Source: JARBUG01 sp035628915 (GTDB taxonomy: Bacteria > Bacillota > Sulfobacillia > Symbiobacteriales > Symbiobacteriaceae). From it: a stretch of 64,000 bases of DNA. Both the position numbers and the translations under genes were made by a program. Shown here in pieces: positions 51,079 through 60,252 of the stretch; the stretch's first letter is position 1; each line of letters begins with the position of its first letter. The DNA lies in assembly GCA_035628915.1 (NCBI GenBank), contig DASPIW010000030.1, positions 59,214 to 123,213 on the forward strand, given 5' to 3'. A model generated the notes under the pieces. That model saw nothing but the letters and a program-made list of their open reading frames with translations. It had not been told where the DNA came from and ran no database searches.

Positions 51079-52491
51079 CTACTTGCTCTGTTGCTGCTGC
51101 GCTTTCCTGGCCCGGTACTTCTCTCTTAGTGCGGCTGCGCGGCCTTCCTTGACCACGGGTTCAGCCCGCTCTACCGCCAGGGCGTCGGCGGGCACATCCT
51201 TGTTGATCGTGGACCCCGCCGCAACCAGGGCTCCGTCGCCTACCTTGATCGGTGCAATCAGGTTGACGTTGGTGCCAACAAACGCCTGCTTCCCAATCTC
51301 CGTCTTGAACTTCTCGATACCGTTGTAGTTGGCGGTAATAACGCCCGCCCCAATGTTCGCTTTCTCACCGATTTCCACGTCGCCAAGGTAGGAGTGGTGG
51401 TGACACTTCACGCCCCGGGCAACCTTGGCCTTTTTCATCTCCGCATAGTTGCCGACCTCGACATCGCCTTCCAATTCGCAGCCGGGGCGCAGATGGGCCA
51501 TCGGCCCGATGCGGCAGCCCGGGCCAACGTAGGACTCCTCCACCACCGACTGCTCGACCCGCACGTTGTCGGCAATTCGGGAAGCAACGATGGTCGAGCC
51601 CGGCCCGATTTTGCAGTCGGCACCGATGACCGTCTTCCCCTGCAGGAACGTAAACGGCCAGATCACCGTATCTTGCCCGATTTCCACTTCCTCGTCGATA
51701 AACGTCGAACGGGGGTCGACAATGGTCACACCGCCAAGCATGTGCCGGTTCAGGATCTCCCGGCGGAAACGCGCTTCCGCTTCGGCAATGGCGATCCGGT
51801 CGTTCGGGCCGGTCGCCTCGAACTCTGTAGCTTCCAGGGCGACTTCTACAATCTTGCCCTGCCGGCGCAGAATCGAGAAAGCCGTGGGCAAATAGTATTC
51901 CTTCTGCGCGTTCTGATTGTCGATCTGCTTCAGAACCTCAGTCAGGCCTTCCCGCCGGAAGACTACCATGCCGGGCCAAATCTCCCGGATTTGCTTCTGC
52001 TCCGGCGAGGCGTCCTTCTCCTCAACGATTTGCAGGAAGCGGCCCGTGGCCGGATCCCGCACGATTCGCCCCAATCCGAAGGGGTTGGAGACTTCCGCAG
52101 TCAGCAGGGTAGCGGCAGCACCGGACTCAACATGCCGCTGCATGAGCCGCTGAATCACCGCCGGCCCGAGGAACGGATTGTCGCCGAACATCACCAGCAC
52201 ATGTCCGCCAGCCTTGACATCAATAAAGGGGGCCGCCTGCAAAACGGCGTGCCCGGTGCCCAACTGCTCTTCCTGAACGACATACTTGACCCGGTCGCCG
52301 AGATACTCCCGCAGGCGGTCCTGCTGATAGCCAACCACCGTAACGATGTCGTGAAAGCCGAGTCTGTTCGCGCTGTCGACTACGTGGCCGATCATGGGCT
52401 TTCCTGCGATGGGATGCATGATCTTGATCAGCTTGGACTTCATACGGGTGCCCTTGCCAGCTGCCAGGACGACCACGGTAATATCCGACAT
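51079..52491 (-). CDS. glmU: bifunctional UDP-GlcNAc pyrophosphorylase / GlcN-1-P acetyltransferase
   Basis: A 470-residue GlmU. The N-terminal uridylyltransferase has VVVLAAGKGTRMKSKLIKIM and EEQLGTGHAVLQA. The C-terminal left-handed beta helix has hexapeptide repeats and HHHSYLGDVEIGEKANIGAG and ITANYNGIEKFKTEIG. It makes UDP-GlcNAc for the cell wall. ATG at 52491 follows AGGAGGG. It has its own promoter at 52522-52549. Confidence 0.98.
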   Translation of the reverse strand: MSDITVVVLAAGKGTRMKSKLIKIMHPIAGKPMIGHVVDSANRLGFHDIVTVVGYQQDRLREYLGDRVKYVVQEEQLGTGHAVLQAAPFIDVKAGGHVLVMFGDNPFLGPAVIQRLMQRHVESGAAATLLTAEVSNPFGLGRIVRDPATGRFLQIVEEKDASPEQKQIREIWPGMVVFRREGLTEVLKQIDNQNAQKEYYLPTAFSILRRQGKIVEVALEATEFEATGPNDRIAIAEAEARFRREILNRHMLGGVTIVDPRSTFIDEEVEIGQDTVIWPFTFLQGKTVIGADCKIGPGSTIVASRIADNVRVEQSVVEESYVGPGCRIGPMAHLRPGCELEGDVEVGNYAEMKKAKVARGVKCHHHSYLGDVEIGEKANIGAGVITANYNGIEKFKTEIGKQAFVGTNVNLIAPIKVGDGALVAAGSTINKDVPADALAVERAEPVVKEGRAAALREKYRARKAQQQQSK

Positions 52492-52521
52492 GGAAATCCC
52501 TCCTGGGCTTAGTCCGCAGAC

Positions 52522-52549
52522 ATTATACCACAGGCGCTATGGTTGACAA
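52522..52549 (-). promoter_or_regulatory. sigma-A promoter of glmU-prs
   Basis: On the minus strand TTGTCA (52549-52544), a 16-base spacer and TATAAT (52527-52522) lie about 30 bases upstream of the glmU start, directly after the spoVG terminator. Confidence 0.75.
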
Positions 52550-52579
52550 AGAAGAAAGCCCCGGGCTGGTGCCCGGAGC
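52550..52579 (-). terminator. terminator of spoVG
   Basis: GCTCCGGGC (52579-52571) pairs with GCCCGGGGC (52566-52558) around ACCA, with a short pyrimidine run (TTTCTTC) following on the minus strand. Confidence 0.75.
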
Positions 52580-52594
52580 TTAGCCTTTTGGGGG

Positions 52595-52876
52595 TTACAT
52601 CCCGACTGCGTCCTTCACTTCCGTTTCGCGGTAAGCTTCGAGAACAGCCTTCTGCACAATTTCCCGGGCTTCCGCGGTAATCGGGTGCGCTACGTCCTTG
52701 TACGTGCCCTCAGCCGTCTTGCGGCCCGGCATGGCCACGAACAGGCCGTTAATCCCCTCGACTACCCGCAGGTCGTGCACGACAAACTGGCCGTCGAACA
52801 CGATGGAAGCCAGGGCCTTCAACTTCGTCTCATGGGTGCTCGAAGCCTTGCGGATCCGGACGTCCGTGATCTGCAT
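52595..52876 (-). CDS. spoVG: septation/sporulation regulator SpoVG
   Basis: A 93-residue SpoVG: MQITDVRIRKASSTHETKLK, ASIVFDGQFVVHDLRVVEG, GLFVAMPGRKTAEGTYKDVA and HPITAEAREIVQKAVLEAY. It is an RNA/DNA-binding regulator affecting septation and cell envelope genes. ATG at 52876 follows GAGGAGG. That ribosome binding site lies in a leader hairpin (52879-52915). Confidence 0.97.
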   Translation of the reverse strand: MQITDVRIRKASSTHETKLKALASIVFDGQFVVHDLRVVEGINGLFVAMPGRKTAEGTYKDVAHPITAEAREIVQKAVLEAYRETEVKDAVGM

Positions 52877-52878
52877 CT

Positions 52879-52915
52879 GGAAACCTCCTCAACGAGTTTG
52901 TGATGAGAGGTTTCC
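52879..52915 (-). promoter_or_regulatory. spoVG leader hairpin overlapping the ribosome binding site
   Basis: GGAAACCTC (52915-52907) pairs perfectly with GAGGTTTCC (52887-52879) on the minus strand. The 3' arm is part of GAGGAGGTTTCC, the spoVG ribosome binding site. Translation initiation may therefore be structure-controlled. Read on the plus strand the same repeat is followed by ATTTTTT. Confidence 0.6.
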
Positions 52916-52992
52916 ATTTTTTCCCAAGTTTTTCCTGCCAGGAAACGCAGATTTTAGAATCTGTTCGCCTAAGCTTCGAAATCCGCAAAACG

Positions 52993-53211
52993 CTACTCCT
53001 GTACCTCACGGGCCTGTGACTCTACCAGGGTCACCCCGAACAGTCCGGCACCGCCCGCCATCACGGTAAGCACCAGCCCCGTCAGGGGAATGTGGACCCA
53101 CCAGGGCAGATGTGCATGCTGCAGCGCTTCCATCGCCCAGACCATCAGCGCGGAAACCACCAGCCCGATGCCGCCAACGCCCCGGAACCACCATGCTGGC
53201 CGCTTCGCCAT
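52993..53211 (-). CDS. small two-helix membrane protein
   Basis: A 72-residue protein with two predicted membrane helices (GVGGIGLVVSALMVWAMEAL and IPLTGLVLTVMAGGAGLFGV) and a short acidic tail. ATG at 53211 follows GGGAGGG. It lies 21 bases after the ilvA stop and before spoVG. I recognise no family. Confidence 0.65.
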   Translation of the reverse strand: MAKRPAWWFRGVGGIGLVVSALMVWAMEALQHAHLPWWVHIPLTGLVLTVMAGGAGLFGVTLVESQAREVQE

Positions 53212-53232
53212 TCCCCATCCCTCCCCGAATCG

Positions 53233-54465
53233 TCACCAGTCGTTAGGCCGGAACGGGGGAATCACCTGAACGTGATAGCCTTCCCCGCTCAAGAGCGCCA
53301 GAATCTGCTCCACGTGCCTGCCGTCCCGCGTCTCCAGCGACAGGTCGATCTCGACTTCGCCAATGGTGACCTTGTTGAGCCAGCGCTCGTGGTGAACGTT
53401 AATCACATTGGCGCCAGACTCAGCAACTAGGGCCAGTAGCCGCTGCAGGCCACCGGGACGATCCGGCACGTAGGTGCTCAGCCGCACGTACCGCCCGGCC
53501 TTCACCAAGCCTCGTTCAATAATGCGCGAGAGAACGTTGGCATCGATATTGCCGCCGGACAGGACAACGCATACCGGCCCCTGAACGTTGGCCGCCTTTG
53601 CCCCGAGCAGAGCCGCCAGCCCTACGGCGCCGGCCCCTTCCACCATCAGTTTGGCACGCTCGAGCAGCACCAGGATCGATTGCGCGATCTCCTCTTCGTC
53701 AACCAGCACAATCTCGTCAACGTACTTCTGGATCAGTTCCCAGTTCATCTTGCCCGGGCGCTTGATTGCGATGCCATCGGCTATCGTCCGGACGGAATCC
53801 GTGGAGATCAGCTCGCCCTTGCGCTGGCTCAGGTAGAGCGCCGGAGCGCCGGACGCCTGCACGCCGATCACCCTGACCCCGGGCCTGAGGGCCTTCAGTG
53901 TCAGCGCGATGCCCGCGATCAGCCCGCCCCCGCCCACCGGAACAAAGACCGTCGCCACATCGGGCAGGTCATCGATAATCTCAAGCCCAATGGTCCCCTG
54001 CCCGGCAATGGTCCAGGGGTCATCGAACCCGTGGATGAACGTGGACCCGTTCGCCTGCTGCAGTTCGACCGCCTTCTGGTACGCATCGTCATAAGTCGGC
54101 CCATGCAGCACGACTCTGGCACCGTAGCTTTCGGTCGCCGTCACCTTGGTAATGGGCGCCCCTTCGGGCATGCATATCGTGCTGGTAATGCCCAGAGCCT
54201 GGGCCGCCATCGCCACCCCCTGGGCGTGATTGCCCGCCGACGCCGCGATGACACCCCGGGCCTTCTCGGCAGGCGTCAGCGACGAGAGCTTGAAAAAAGC
54301 CCCGCGCACCTTGAACGATCCGGCTCTCTGCAGGTTTTCCGCCTTCAGATACACGGGCACTCCGGTCTGCGTAGTCAGATTGTACGAAAAGTACAGCGGA
54401 GTAGGACGGACATGCCCGGAAATGGCCTGCTGGGCTTCCCGGATCAACTCCAGTGTCACCGTCAA
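53233..54465 (-). CDS. ilvA: threonine ammonia-lyase with C-terminal ACT domain
   Basis: A 410-residue PLP enzyme. The PLP-lysine motif is LQRAGSFKVRGAFFKL. VIAASAGNHAQGVAMAAQAL and the phosphate-binding loop VPVGGGGLIAGIALTLK follow. A C-terminal ACT-like domain (VRLSTYVPDRPGGLQRLLAL, VINVHHERW) suggests amino-acid or allosteric control. It deaminates threonine to 2-oxobutyrate. The single ACT domain and length match the short (TdcB/IlvA1-like) class. TTG start at 54465. Confidence 0.93.
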   Translation of the reverse strand: MTVTLELIREAQQAISGHVRPTPLYFSYNLTTQTGVPVYLKAENLQRAGSFKVRGAFFKLSSLTPAEKARGVIAASAGNHAQGVAMAAQALGITSTICMPEGAPITKVTATESYGARVVLHGPTYDDAYQKAVELQQANGSTFIHGFDDPWTIAGQGTIGLEIIDDLPDVATVFVPVGGGGLIAGIALTLKALRPGVRVIGVQASGAPALYLSQRKGELISTDSVRTIADGIAIKRPGKMNWELIQKYVDEIVLVDEEEIAQSILVLLERAKLMVEGAGAVGLAALLGAKAANVQGPVCVVLSGGNIDANVLSRIIERGLVKAGRYVRLSTYVPDRPGGLQRLLALVAESGANVINVHHERWLNKVTIGEVEIDLSLETRDGRHVEQILALLSGEGYHVQVIPPFRPNDW

Positions 54466-54489
54466 CCGCTCGTCACTCCCCCGTTCTCT

Positions 54490-55308
54490 CTATCGGGCCG
54501 GCAAGATCTCGACCACGCGCTCCTCCTCATCCGCATGCACGAGGGTCAGGAGCGATGTATAGCCCTCCACCCGCTTTTTCGCCGGCTCTGCCGTCGTCAC
54601 GAATATCCCCACACCCGCGACGGCGGCGCCCAGTTCGGTCACCAGGTCGACCATGGCCCGGGCGGTAGCCCCGGCTTTCATGAAGTCGTCGACAATCAGC
54701 ACGCGGGCGTCGCGCTTGAGCGCCCGCGATCCTACAGTCATCGTGTTGATTCGCCGGGTCGATCCGGAAATGTAGTTCATCGTGAACGAAGGTCCCTCGG
54801 TTACACGGCCTTCCCGACGGGCCACCACCATAGGTATGCCCAGAGCCCGTGCCGCCATCAGCGCCAGGGGAATGCCCTTGGTTTCAACCGTGAGGACCGC
54901 ATCCGCCTGCGCAGTCAGGAAGCGCGAGGCCAGGATCGCCCCAATGCGGGCGCTCCACACCGGATGGGTGATGATATCCGTCATGTAGACAAACCCGCCC
55001 GGCAACATGCGGGAGGGGTCCCGGAGGAGACGGCACAGTTCATTCAGCGTCTCTGCCACCTCAATGGCGGAGGGGATTGGCCAGTACTGCACGCCTCCGA
55101 TGGCCCCGGTATGTGTCCGGAGCAGCCCCGAACTGTCGGCCTCCAGCGCCTCCTTGATCAGCGCCAGATCTTCAGAAATGGTGGATTTGGCGGCGACGAA
55201 CCGATCCGTGAAGTAACTCAACGGGATCTGCTCCCCAGGCCTCTCCACCAGGATTTTAGTCATTTGGACAAGCCGTTGGCTACGGCTCAGTTTCTGGGTT
55301 TCCGTCAC
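54490..55308 (-). CDS. purR: purine operon repressor PurR
   Basis: A 272-residue Gram-positive PurR. The N-terminal winged helix (RSQRLVQMTKILVERPGEQI, FVAAKSTISEDLALIKEAL) is followed by a phosphoribosyltransferase-like effector domain with the PRPP motif RVLIVDDFMKAGATARAMVD. PRPP relieves repression in Bacillus. GTG start at 55308. It keeps its place between ispE and spoVG. Confidence 0.97.
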   Translation of the reverse strand: MTETQKLSRSQRLVQMTKILVERPGEQIPLSYFTDRFVAAKSTISEDLALIKEALEADSSGLLRTHTGAIGGVQYWPIPSAIEVAETLNELCRLLRDPSRMLPGGFVYMTDIITHPVWSARIGAILASRFLTAQADAVLTVETKGIPLALMAARALGIPMVVARREGRVTEGPSFTMNYISGSTRRINTMTVGSRALKRDARVLIVDDFMKAGATARAMVDLVTELGAAVAGVGIFVTTAEPAKKRVEGYTSLLTLVHADEEERVVEILPAR

Positions 55309-55326
55309 CGTCCGTCACCCCCGAAG

Positions 55327-55351
55327 AAAAACCCCGGCCCTCCGGCCGGGG
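55327..55351 (-). terminator. terminator of the nucleotidyltransferase gene
   Basis: CCCCGGCC (55351-55344) pairs with GGCCGGGG (55339-55332) around GGAG; TTTTTC follows on the minus strand. It separates the gene at 55363 from purR. Confidence 0.93.
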
Positions 55352-55362
55352 CGGACGCGATA

Positions 55363-56118
55363 CTAAAGCAGAACAGCCCGGGCTAGTTGCAGATCACTCG
55401 GCTTGTCAACGTCAATGCCCACCTCCGGCCAAGGGCAGATGATGACGGCGCCGCGCAAACCCCACATGGTGGAAACCTTCTGCTCCAGCTCAGCAAGAGT
55501 CAGGTTGTGGAACAGCAGGTATCTAAGCAGGAAGGAAAAGCCCAGCAAGGTAACCATCTTCATAGGCTTCTTGCGGTAGTCCAGGAATGCCCGGGCTTTT
55601 GGCGCCGTGGACTCGACCAGGGCCGGGTTAACCAGGAAGAGGTTCCCCCCGGTGAAGACGCCTTCTTTCAGGTTCACGTAGGTCCGCTTCACATATGGGT
55701 ATTTCTTCTCGCCGACACTCTTCTCAACAATTGGGTAGTACAAATCAGCCGGCTTTTCCCGGCACAGAGCGATCAGGCCGTCTATGATCTCCCCCGTAAT
55801 CAAAGGGATATCGCTGGTGGCGATCAGCAGTTGTTCATCCTTGGGCAGTACACGGTACGCGTTGAGAATGTTCTCAATAATGTGCCCGCCACTGGGGACA
55901 AACTCCAAGTTCTCTCCGGTCACGTGAGGCTCCAGTTCGCCCGGCGGTGCAACGATGACAATACGCTTTACTTCTTTGGACTGCCGGAGGCCGTCAATTA
56001 CGTACTGCACCATTGGCTTGCCGCCGATGTCGATGAGCGCCTCATTGGTGGCAGGGCTGACATCCTTTAGTGGTCCTGTGTTGGCTGCGCCAGCCAGGAG
56101 GATGACATTGACCGCCAT
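55363..56118 (-). CDS. NTP-transferase-family (sugar/cofactor nucleotidyltransferase) protein
   Basis: A 251-residue Rossmann-like nucleotidyltransferase. VNVILLAGAANTGPLKDVSP replaces the canonical GxGTRM loop. GGKPMVQYVIDGLRQSKEVK, LLIATSDIPLITGEIIDGLI and the C-terminal VGIDVDKPSDLQLARAVL (Asp-containing end typical of MobA/IspD/GlmU-like enzymes) follow. The substrate is unknown. ATG at 56118 has AAAGGAG upstream. It is divergent from the carboxypeptidase gene, hinting at an envelope role. Confidence 0.8.
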   Translation of the reverse strand: MAVNVILLAGAANTGPLKDVSPATNEALIDIGGKPMVQYVIDGLRQSKEVKRIVIVAPPGELEPHVTGENLEFVPSGGHIIENILNAYRVLPKDEQLLIATSDIPLITGEIIDGLIALCREKPADLYYPIVEKSVGEKKYPYVKRTYVNLKEGVFTGGNLFLVNPALVESTAPKARAFLDYRKKPMKMVTLLGFSFLLRYLLFHNLTLAELEQKVSTMWGLRGAVIICPWPEVGIDVDKPSDLQLARAVLL

Positions 56119-56349
56119 GCCCCGATCACTCCTTTGCTAAAGGGAACACTAGGTATCTTGCCGGAAAATCATGGGGCCAGAACAGACTGATTTCTTCGAG
56201 CCGTCCGGAGAAAACTCCTCTTTTCATGCCTCCGGGATACTATGTGCTCAATCCTGATCCTTCCATACAAAACCCCGGCAGGTCCTAACTCTGATACAGC
56301 GAATCAATGTTGGAGATATGTCTCGTGCGTGACAGGAGGATTAGGTTAT

Positions 56350-57669
56350 TTGAACAAAAGACATGCGGCTGGAGGCATGGCCGTAATGCTCTGGCTTCTT
56401 TCGGCGGTCCCGGTTTCAGCCGGGGCCGTCCAGCCCCAGGGACGCGCCGCCCTCCTGCTGGACGCTTCCTCTGGCCAAATACTATACCAACAAAATGCAC
56501 ACGTAAGGAACTTTCCAGCCAGTACAACAAAGTTGCTGACGGCCCTGGTGGCAGTGGAGCACGGTAAGCTGGACCAGAAAATCACCATCAGCGAACAAGC
56601 CGTCGACAAGGCTCCTGACTCCTCATCGTGCTATCTGAACAAAGGCGAAGAGCAGCCCCTTGAGTATCTGCTTTACGGGCTCCTGCTGGCTTCCGGCAAC
56701 GACTGTGCCGACGCAATCGCCGAAGGCATCAGCGGTGGCAAGCCGGAACAATTCGTCACGTGGATGAACGAGACTGCCAGGCGAGCAGGCGCCACGGGCA
56801 GCCACTTTACGAACCCCAGCGGTCTGCATGACGACAACCACTACACAACCGCCCTGGACCTGGCACTCATCAGTCGCGCCGCCATCGCCAACCCCATCGT
56901 CCGAAAGATTTCGGGCACAAAAGAGTTCAACTGGCCGGGCAAGAGCGAAGACACACCCGAACGAAAGGGAAACGGCCCCTACTACAACCATAACCAGATG
57001 GTCTTTACCTATGACGGCACCGTCGCCGGCAAGACCGGATACACCGAAGAGGCCGGGCTGACGCTTGTCAACGCTGCCGAACGCAACGGCATGGTGCTGA
57101 TCGGTGTGGTGATGGGAGAGCAACTCAAAGAAATCCAGTATCAGGACATGACCGACCTGTTGGACATGGGATTCGCCGACTTTGAGCGCAAACCGATTGT
57201 CATGGCCGGTGCCCAGGTTGCCTCGCTGGCGGTAACCGGGGGCATGGCAACGACGGTATCCGCCGTCACCGGTAAGGATTTCTGGGTCGCGGCGCCCAAA
57301 GGCGGTAAACCGCAGGTCACCACTCAACCGCTGCTGGAGGCTTCCGTTGCCGCACCCGTCGAGGCGGGGAAGAAGCTTGGTGAACTTGAGGTCCGTGAAG
57401 GCGACCGGCTCCTGGGCACTGTTCCCCTGGTGGCGGGGCAACACGTAGCCGCCAAGCCTGCGACCGGCGCAAAGCTCCTGAGCGGCGCCCTCACGGCCCT
57501 GAAGTGGGGCCTGGGCGGTGTTTTGGGATTGTTCGTGTTTCGGACGGTGGTCAAGTTGACCCGGCGCATCATCCGACGGCTGCGCAAGCGCCCGGGCGTG
57601 TATCAGGGCACAGGCTCAAAGGCCAGGTCCCGTACTAGCACCATCACAATGTACCGGACACGCGACTAG
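56350..57669 (+). CDS. D-alanyl-D-alanine carboxypeptidase (S11 family)
   Basis: A 439-residue penicillin-binding protein. The signal peptide MAVMLWLLSAVPVSAG is followed by the peptidase S11 domain with active-site SxxK (PASTTKLLTAL), SxN (LLASGNDCADAIAE) and KTG (GTVAGKTGYTEEAG). A C-terminal PBP5-like beta domain follows, then a membrane helix (WGLGGVLGLFVF) with a very basic tail. It trims stem peptides of peptidoglycan; a DacF/DacB-like sporulation role is possible. The TTG start at 56350 is ten bases after AGGAGG. It is the only plus-strand gene in the right 27 kb. Confidence 0.93.
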   Translation: MNKRHAAGGMAVMLWLLSAVPVSAGAVQPQGRAALLLDASSGQILYQQNAHVRNFPASTTKLLTALVAVEHGKLDQKITISEQAVDKAPDSSSCYLNKGEEQPLEYLLYGLLLASGNDCADAIAEGISGGKPEQFVTWMNETARRAGATGSHFTNPSGLHDDNHYTTALDLALISRAAIANPIVRKISGTKEFNWPGKSEDTPERKGNGPYYNHNQMVFTYDGTVAGKTGYTEEAGLTLVNAAERNGMVLIGVVMGEQLKEIQYQDMTDLLDMGFADFERKPIVMAGAQVASLAVTGGMATTVSAVTGKDFWVAAPKGGKPQVTTQPLLEASVAAPVEAGKKLGELEVREGDRLLGTVPLVAGQHVAAKPATGAKLLSGALTALKWGLGGVLGLFVFRTVVKLTRRIIRRLRKRPGVYQGTGSKARSRTSTITMYRTRD

Positions 57670-59336
57670 CATATCCCATAAGCGCGCTCCACCCACCGGT
57701 CAATGCTCTCATCCACATGCGCCGCCTCGCTTGGGGCGGCGCTTTCGCGGTTTGCCACCAGCCGCGTGAGGTTCTCCCACATGGGGGTGTCCAGCCGGGG
57801 AAGTGGCAGTGTCTCAAGCAAATCCAGGTCGACTTGCGGATACAGGCGCCCTGTCTCCATGGTCATCGCCCGGTAGAAGCGGGTAACGGGCCCAGAGTTA
57901 ATCAGGCCGAGGAGCGCCCGGGCGGGCACTCTTTCTGATTTCGGCACCAGCAGGTGGATGTTGTTGAGGCAGAAGTAGCCTTCCTCGTCGTATACGGCCC
58001 GAATGCTGTCCGATGTCTGTCGCAGAAGGATTTTCGGGTTCTTGTAATACGCCAGGCACCCGCCGCTCTTGACCAGGGAAGGATCGAGACAAACCTCCTC
58101 TCCGGCCCAGGAAAGCCGGTAGCGATCGATCTCGCGCCCCGAACGGAGAAGGCGGCCACAGGGCCCCTGATACCCGGGGTTGGCCGAGCGCAGGAGGCTC
58201 CGCTGACCCCGTTTGCCGATCAAGCCGCTGTAACTCCGGAACAACTGTCCAACGGTAGCTCCGCCGCCGGCAGATTCCATGACCCGGGCCAGTAACCTCT
58301 CCTCCGGCTGGACGATGAGCGGGAAGCGAAGGAGGGGGCCCCAGGCCAGTTCCGTCAGCGGTACCAGCGAGGCCGGCGCAACGTCCAGGTCGGATACCTG
58401 GCGGCACACCTTGACGAGGACCCGGTGCCCGGGCGCCGGGCGGCCGCGCCGCACAAAAAGGATCACGCTCTGCCCCACTCGCCCGTGTTTCCAAAAATCC
58501 TCACGAATCAGGGTCAACTCGAGGAGGGTGTTTTCCAGCAGCAGCCGCCGAAGGCCTGCAAAGTACCGGCCGGACAAAAACGAATCCGGCACGATGTAGC
58601 CGACCAGGCCGCCCTCCCGCACAAGTCGCAGGCCCCGTTCCACGAACAGTGGATATGTGTTGAGCTTGTACTGAGCGGTGGACGGGTAGATCTCCTTCAG
58701 CGCCTGGAGCCGCCCGTGGTCCTGCGCAGCAGCGCCCCGGAGACCTGAACTGATGTAAGGGGGATTCCCGACGCACAGATCGTATCCGCCAGGCACCTCA
58801 TCCAGCAGCGAGTCTGCCAGGCGCAGGTCTACCCCCGGTAGACTGCGGCGGCACGCCTCAAGGGCGACACCATCGGAGTCCAGGCCGGTCAGCCGGTCGA
58901 GACGGTACGGGAAGGCCTCGGAGGCCCTGGTCAGGAACGCACCGTTGCCGCAAGCGGGGTCAATGACCGTTCGCACATCTTTCATGTATGCGCCGGCTCG
59001 TCGGAGCATGTAACGCACGACAACATCTTCCGTGTAGTAGGCGCCGGTGGCCCGGTGCGCCCCCCGCTCCCGGCTGACGTTCAGGGTTCCGTCCGCCGAC
59101 ACCCGGACCACCCGGCTGAGCATGGCCTGGTACAGGGCCCCCGCCGGATCAGCCGTGTCGCCGTACTCCCGGCGACACCAGTTATGGAGCTGGGCTGCTT
59201 CCGACTCGGTCAGCCCGGGTACACTAAGCCCAGCCAGAATCCGAAGCAGTGCAGACCTGACCTGTTCGCCCGGGTCGGGGCCGGAAGCCTCTGCGCGCGA
59301 CGCCAGCAGCTGCATGGCCCGGTCGAGGTCCAACAC
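57666..59336 (-). CDS. orphan N-6 adenine DNA methyltransferase (Eco57I/TaqI-like)
   Basis: A 556-residue class I methylase. RATGAYYTEDVVVRYMLRRA precedes motif I (VIDPACGNGAFLTRA) and motif IV (CVGNPPYIS). GLVGYIVPDSFLSGRYFAGL and a C-terminal TaqI-like specificity region (CLNNIHLLVPKS; LINSGPVTRFYRA) complete it. No restriction endonuclease gene lies in the window, so it is either an orphan regulator methylase or a combined restriction-modification protein whose nuclease domain is lost. GTG at 59336 or TTG at 59333 both follow AGGAGG. It overlaps the convergent carboxypeptidase gene by four bases. Confidence 0.87.
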   Translation of the reverse strand: MLDLDRAMQLLASRAEASGPDPGEQVRSALLRILAGLSVPGLTESEAAQLHNWCRREYGDTADPAGALYQAMLSRVVRVSADGTLNVSRERGAHRATGAYYTEDVVVRYMLRRAGAYMKDVRTVIDPACGNGAFLTRASEAFPYRLDRLTGLDSDGVALEACRRSLPGVDLRLADSLLDEVPGGYDLCVGNPPYISSGLRGAAAQDHGRLQALKEIYPSTAQYKLNTYPLFVERGLRLVREGGLVGYIVPDSFLSGRYFAGLRRLLLENTLLELTLIREDFWKHGRVGQSVILFVRRGRPAPGHRVLVKVCRQVSDLDVAPASLVPLTELAWGPLLRFPLIVQPEERLLARVMESAGGGATVGQLFRSYSGLIGKRGQRSLLRSANPGYQGPCGRLLRSGREIDRYRLSWAGEEVCLDPSLVKSGGCLAYYKNPKILLRQTSDSIRAVYDEEGYFCLNNIHLLVPKSERVPARALLGLINSGPVTRFYRAMTMETGRLYPQVDLDLLETLPLPRLDTPMWENLTRLVANRESAAPSEAAHVDESIDRWVERAYGIC

Positions 59337-59344
59337 AACCCCTC

Positions 59345-60199
59345 CTAGTTGATTGAACTGGCCGCAAAGGCGCGGTACCCTAGTAGCTCCAACTTGCGCC
59401 TGAGCCCGTGGGCCACATGCTCGTCGGGCAGCAGGCCGAATACGGTTGGCCCCGCCCCGGACATTAATGCGCCGAGCGCCCCCTCCTGCAGCATGTATGT
59501 TTTGAGCGCCGCAATTTCGGGATGGCGCGGCAGCATGACCTGCTCAAACACATTTCCGAGCTTCTTGGCCACCTGCAAGGGGTCCGTCCCGGCCAGCGCG
59601 TTCTCCATGGCATCCACGTCAGGACGCACAACGTGGGGCAGTTCGTCGAACAGCCGATACACGTTGCCGGTAGACTTGGCGACGCCTGGAGTGGCTAGCA
59701 CTAACCAGAGCGGCGCCCCGATCGGAACCGGCCTGAGGCGCTCTCCAATACCCTGCACTCTGGCAGGGCGCCTCTTAATAAAAAACGGTACGTCCGCGCC
59801 AAGCCATACGGCCAGGCGTTCCAGTGCTTCATCCGAAAGACCGGTGGCCCACAAGGCGTTCAGCCCCTTGAGGACGGCGGCTGCGTTGGTGCTCCCTCCC
59901 GCCAGGCCGCCGGCCACGGGGATTACCTTGTCCACCTCAATCAGCGCACCACCGGAGTATCCCGTCTCCGCCTTGAGCAGCTGTGCGGCCTTATAGGCCA
60001 GATTCGCCTCGGGAGGTCCCTCCACAGGCGGATTGCATACGACATGAATTGCCTCGGCCAGCGTGACCCGCACGGTGTCTGCGAGGTTGATTGGGAGCAT
60101 CACCATATCCACGTAATGGTAACCGTCCACGGGCCGCTTTCCGAGCACATTCAGCGCCAAATTCACCTTAGCGTAGCTCTGCAACACCAGGCTCTCCAC
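59345..60199 (-). CDS. ispE: 4-diphosphocytidyl-2-C-methyl-D-erythritol kinase
   Basis: A 284-residue GHMP kinase of the MEP isoprenoid pathway. SYAKVNLALNVLGKRPVDGY, the ATP loop IPVAGGLAGGSTNAAAVLKG and GALMSGAGPTVFGLL are diagnostic. The GTG start at 60199 has AGGGG eight bases upstream; the frame to 60232 lacks a site. It lies downstream of veg, as in Bacillus. Confidence 0.97.
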   Translation of the reverse strand: MESLVLQSYAKVNLALNVLGKRPVDGYHYVDMVMLPINLADTVRVTLAEAIHVVCNPPVEGPPEANLAYKAAQLLKAETGYSGGALIEVDKVIPVAGGLAGGSTNAAAVLKGLNALWATGLSDEALERLAVWLGADVPFFIKRRPARVQGIGERLRPVPIGAPLWLVLATPGVAKSTGNVYRLFDELPHVVRPDVDAMENALAGTDPLQVAKKLGNVFEQVMLPRHPEIAALKTYMLQEGALGALMSGAGPTVFGLLPDEHVAHGLRRKLELLGYRAFAASSIN

Positions 60200-60252
60200 G
60201 TTATCGACCCCTGTCAGCAGTATCCCCTGCAAATAACATTAGCCTAAGAAAC

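Noticed and set aside
56230..56275. Sporulation sigma-factor promoters in the divergent region at 56.2 kb (CATAGTA, CATACAAA)
   Set aside because: Matching -35 elements are at wrong spacing (19 or 24 bases); evidence is too weak to annotate.
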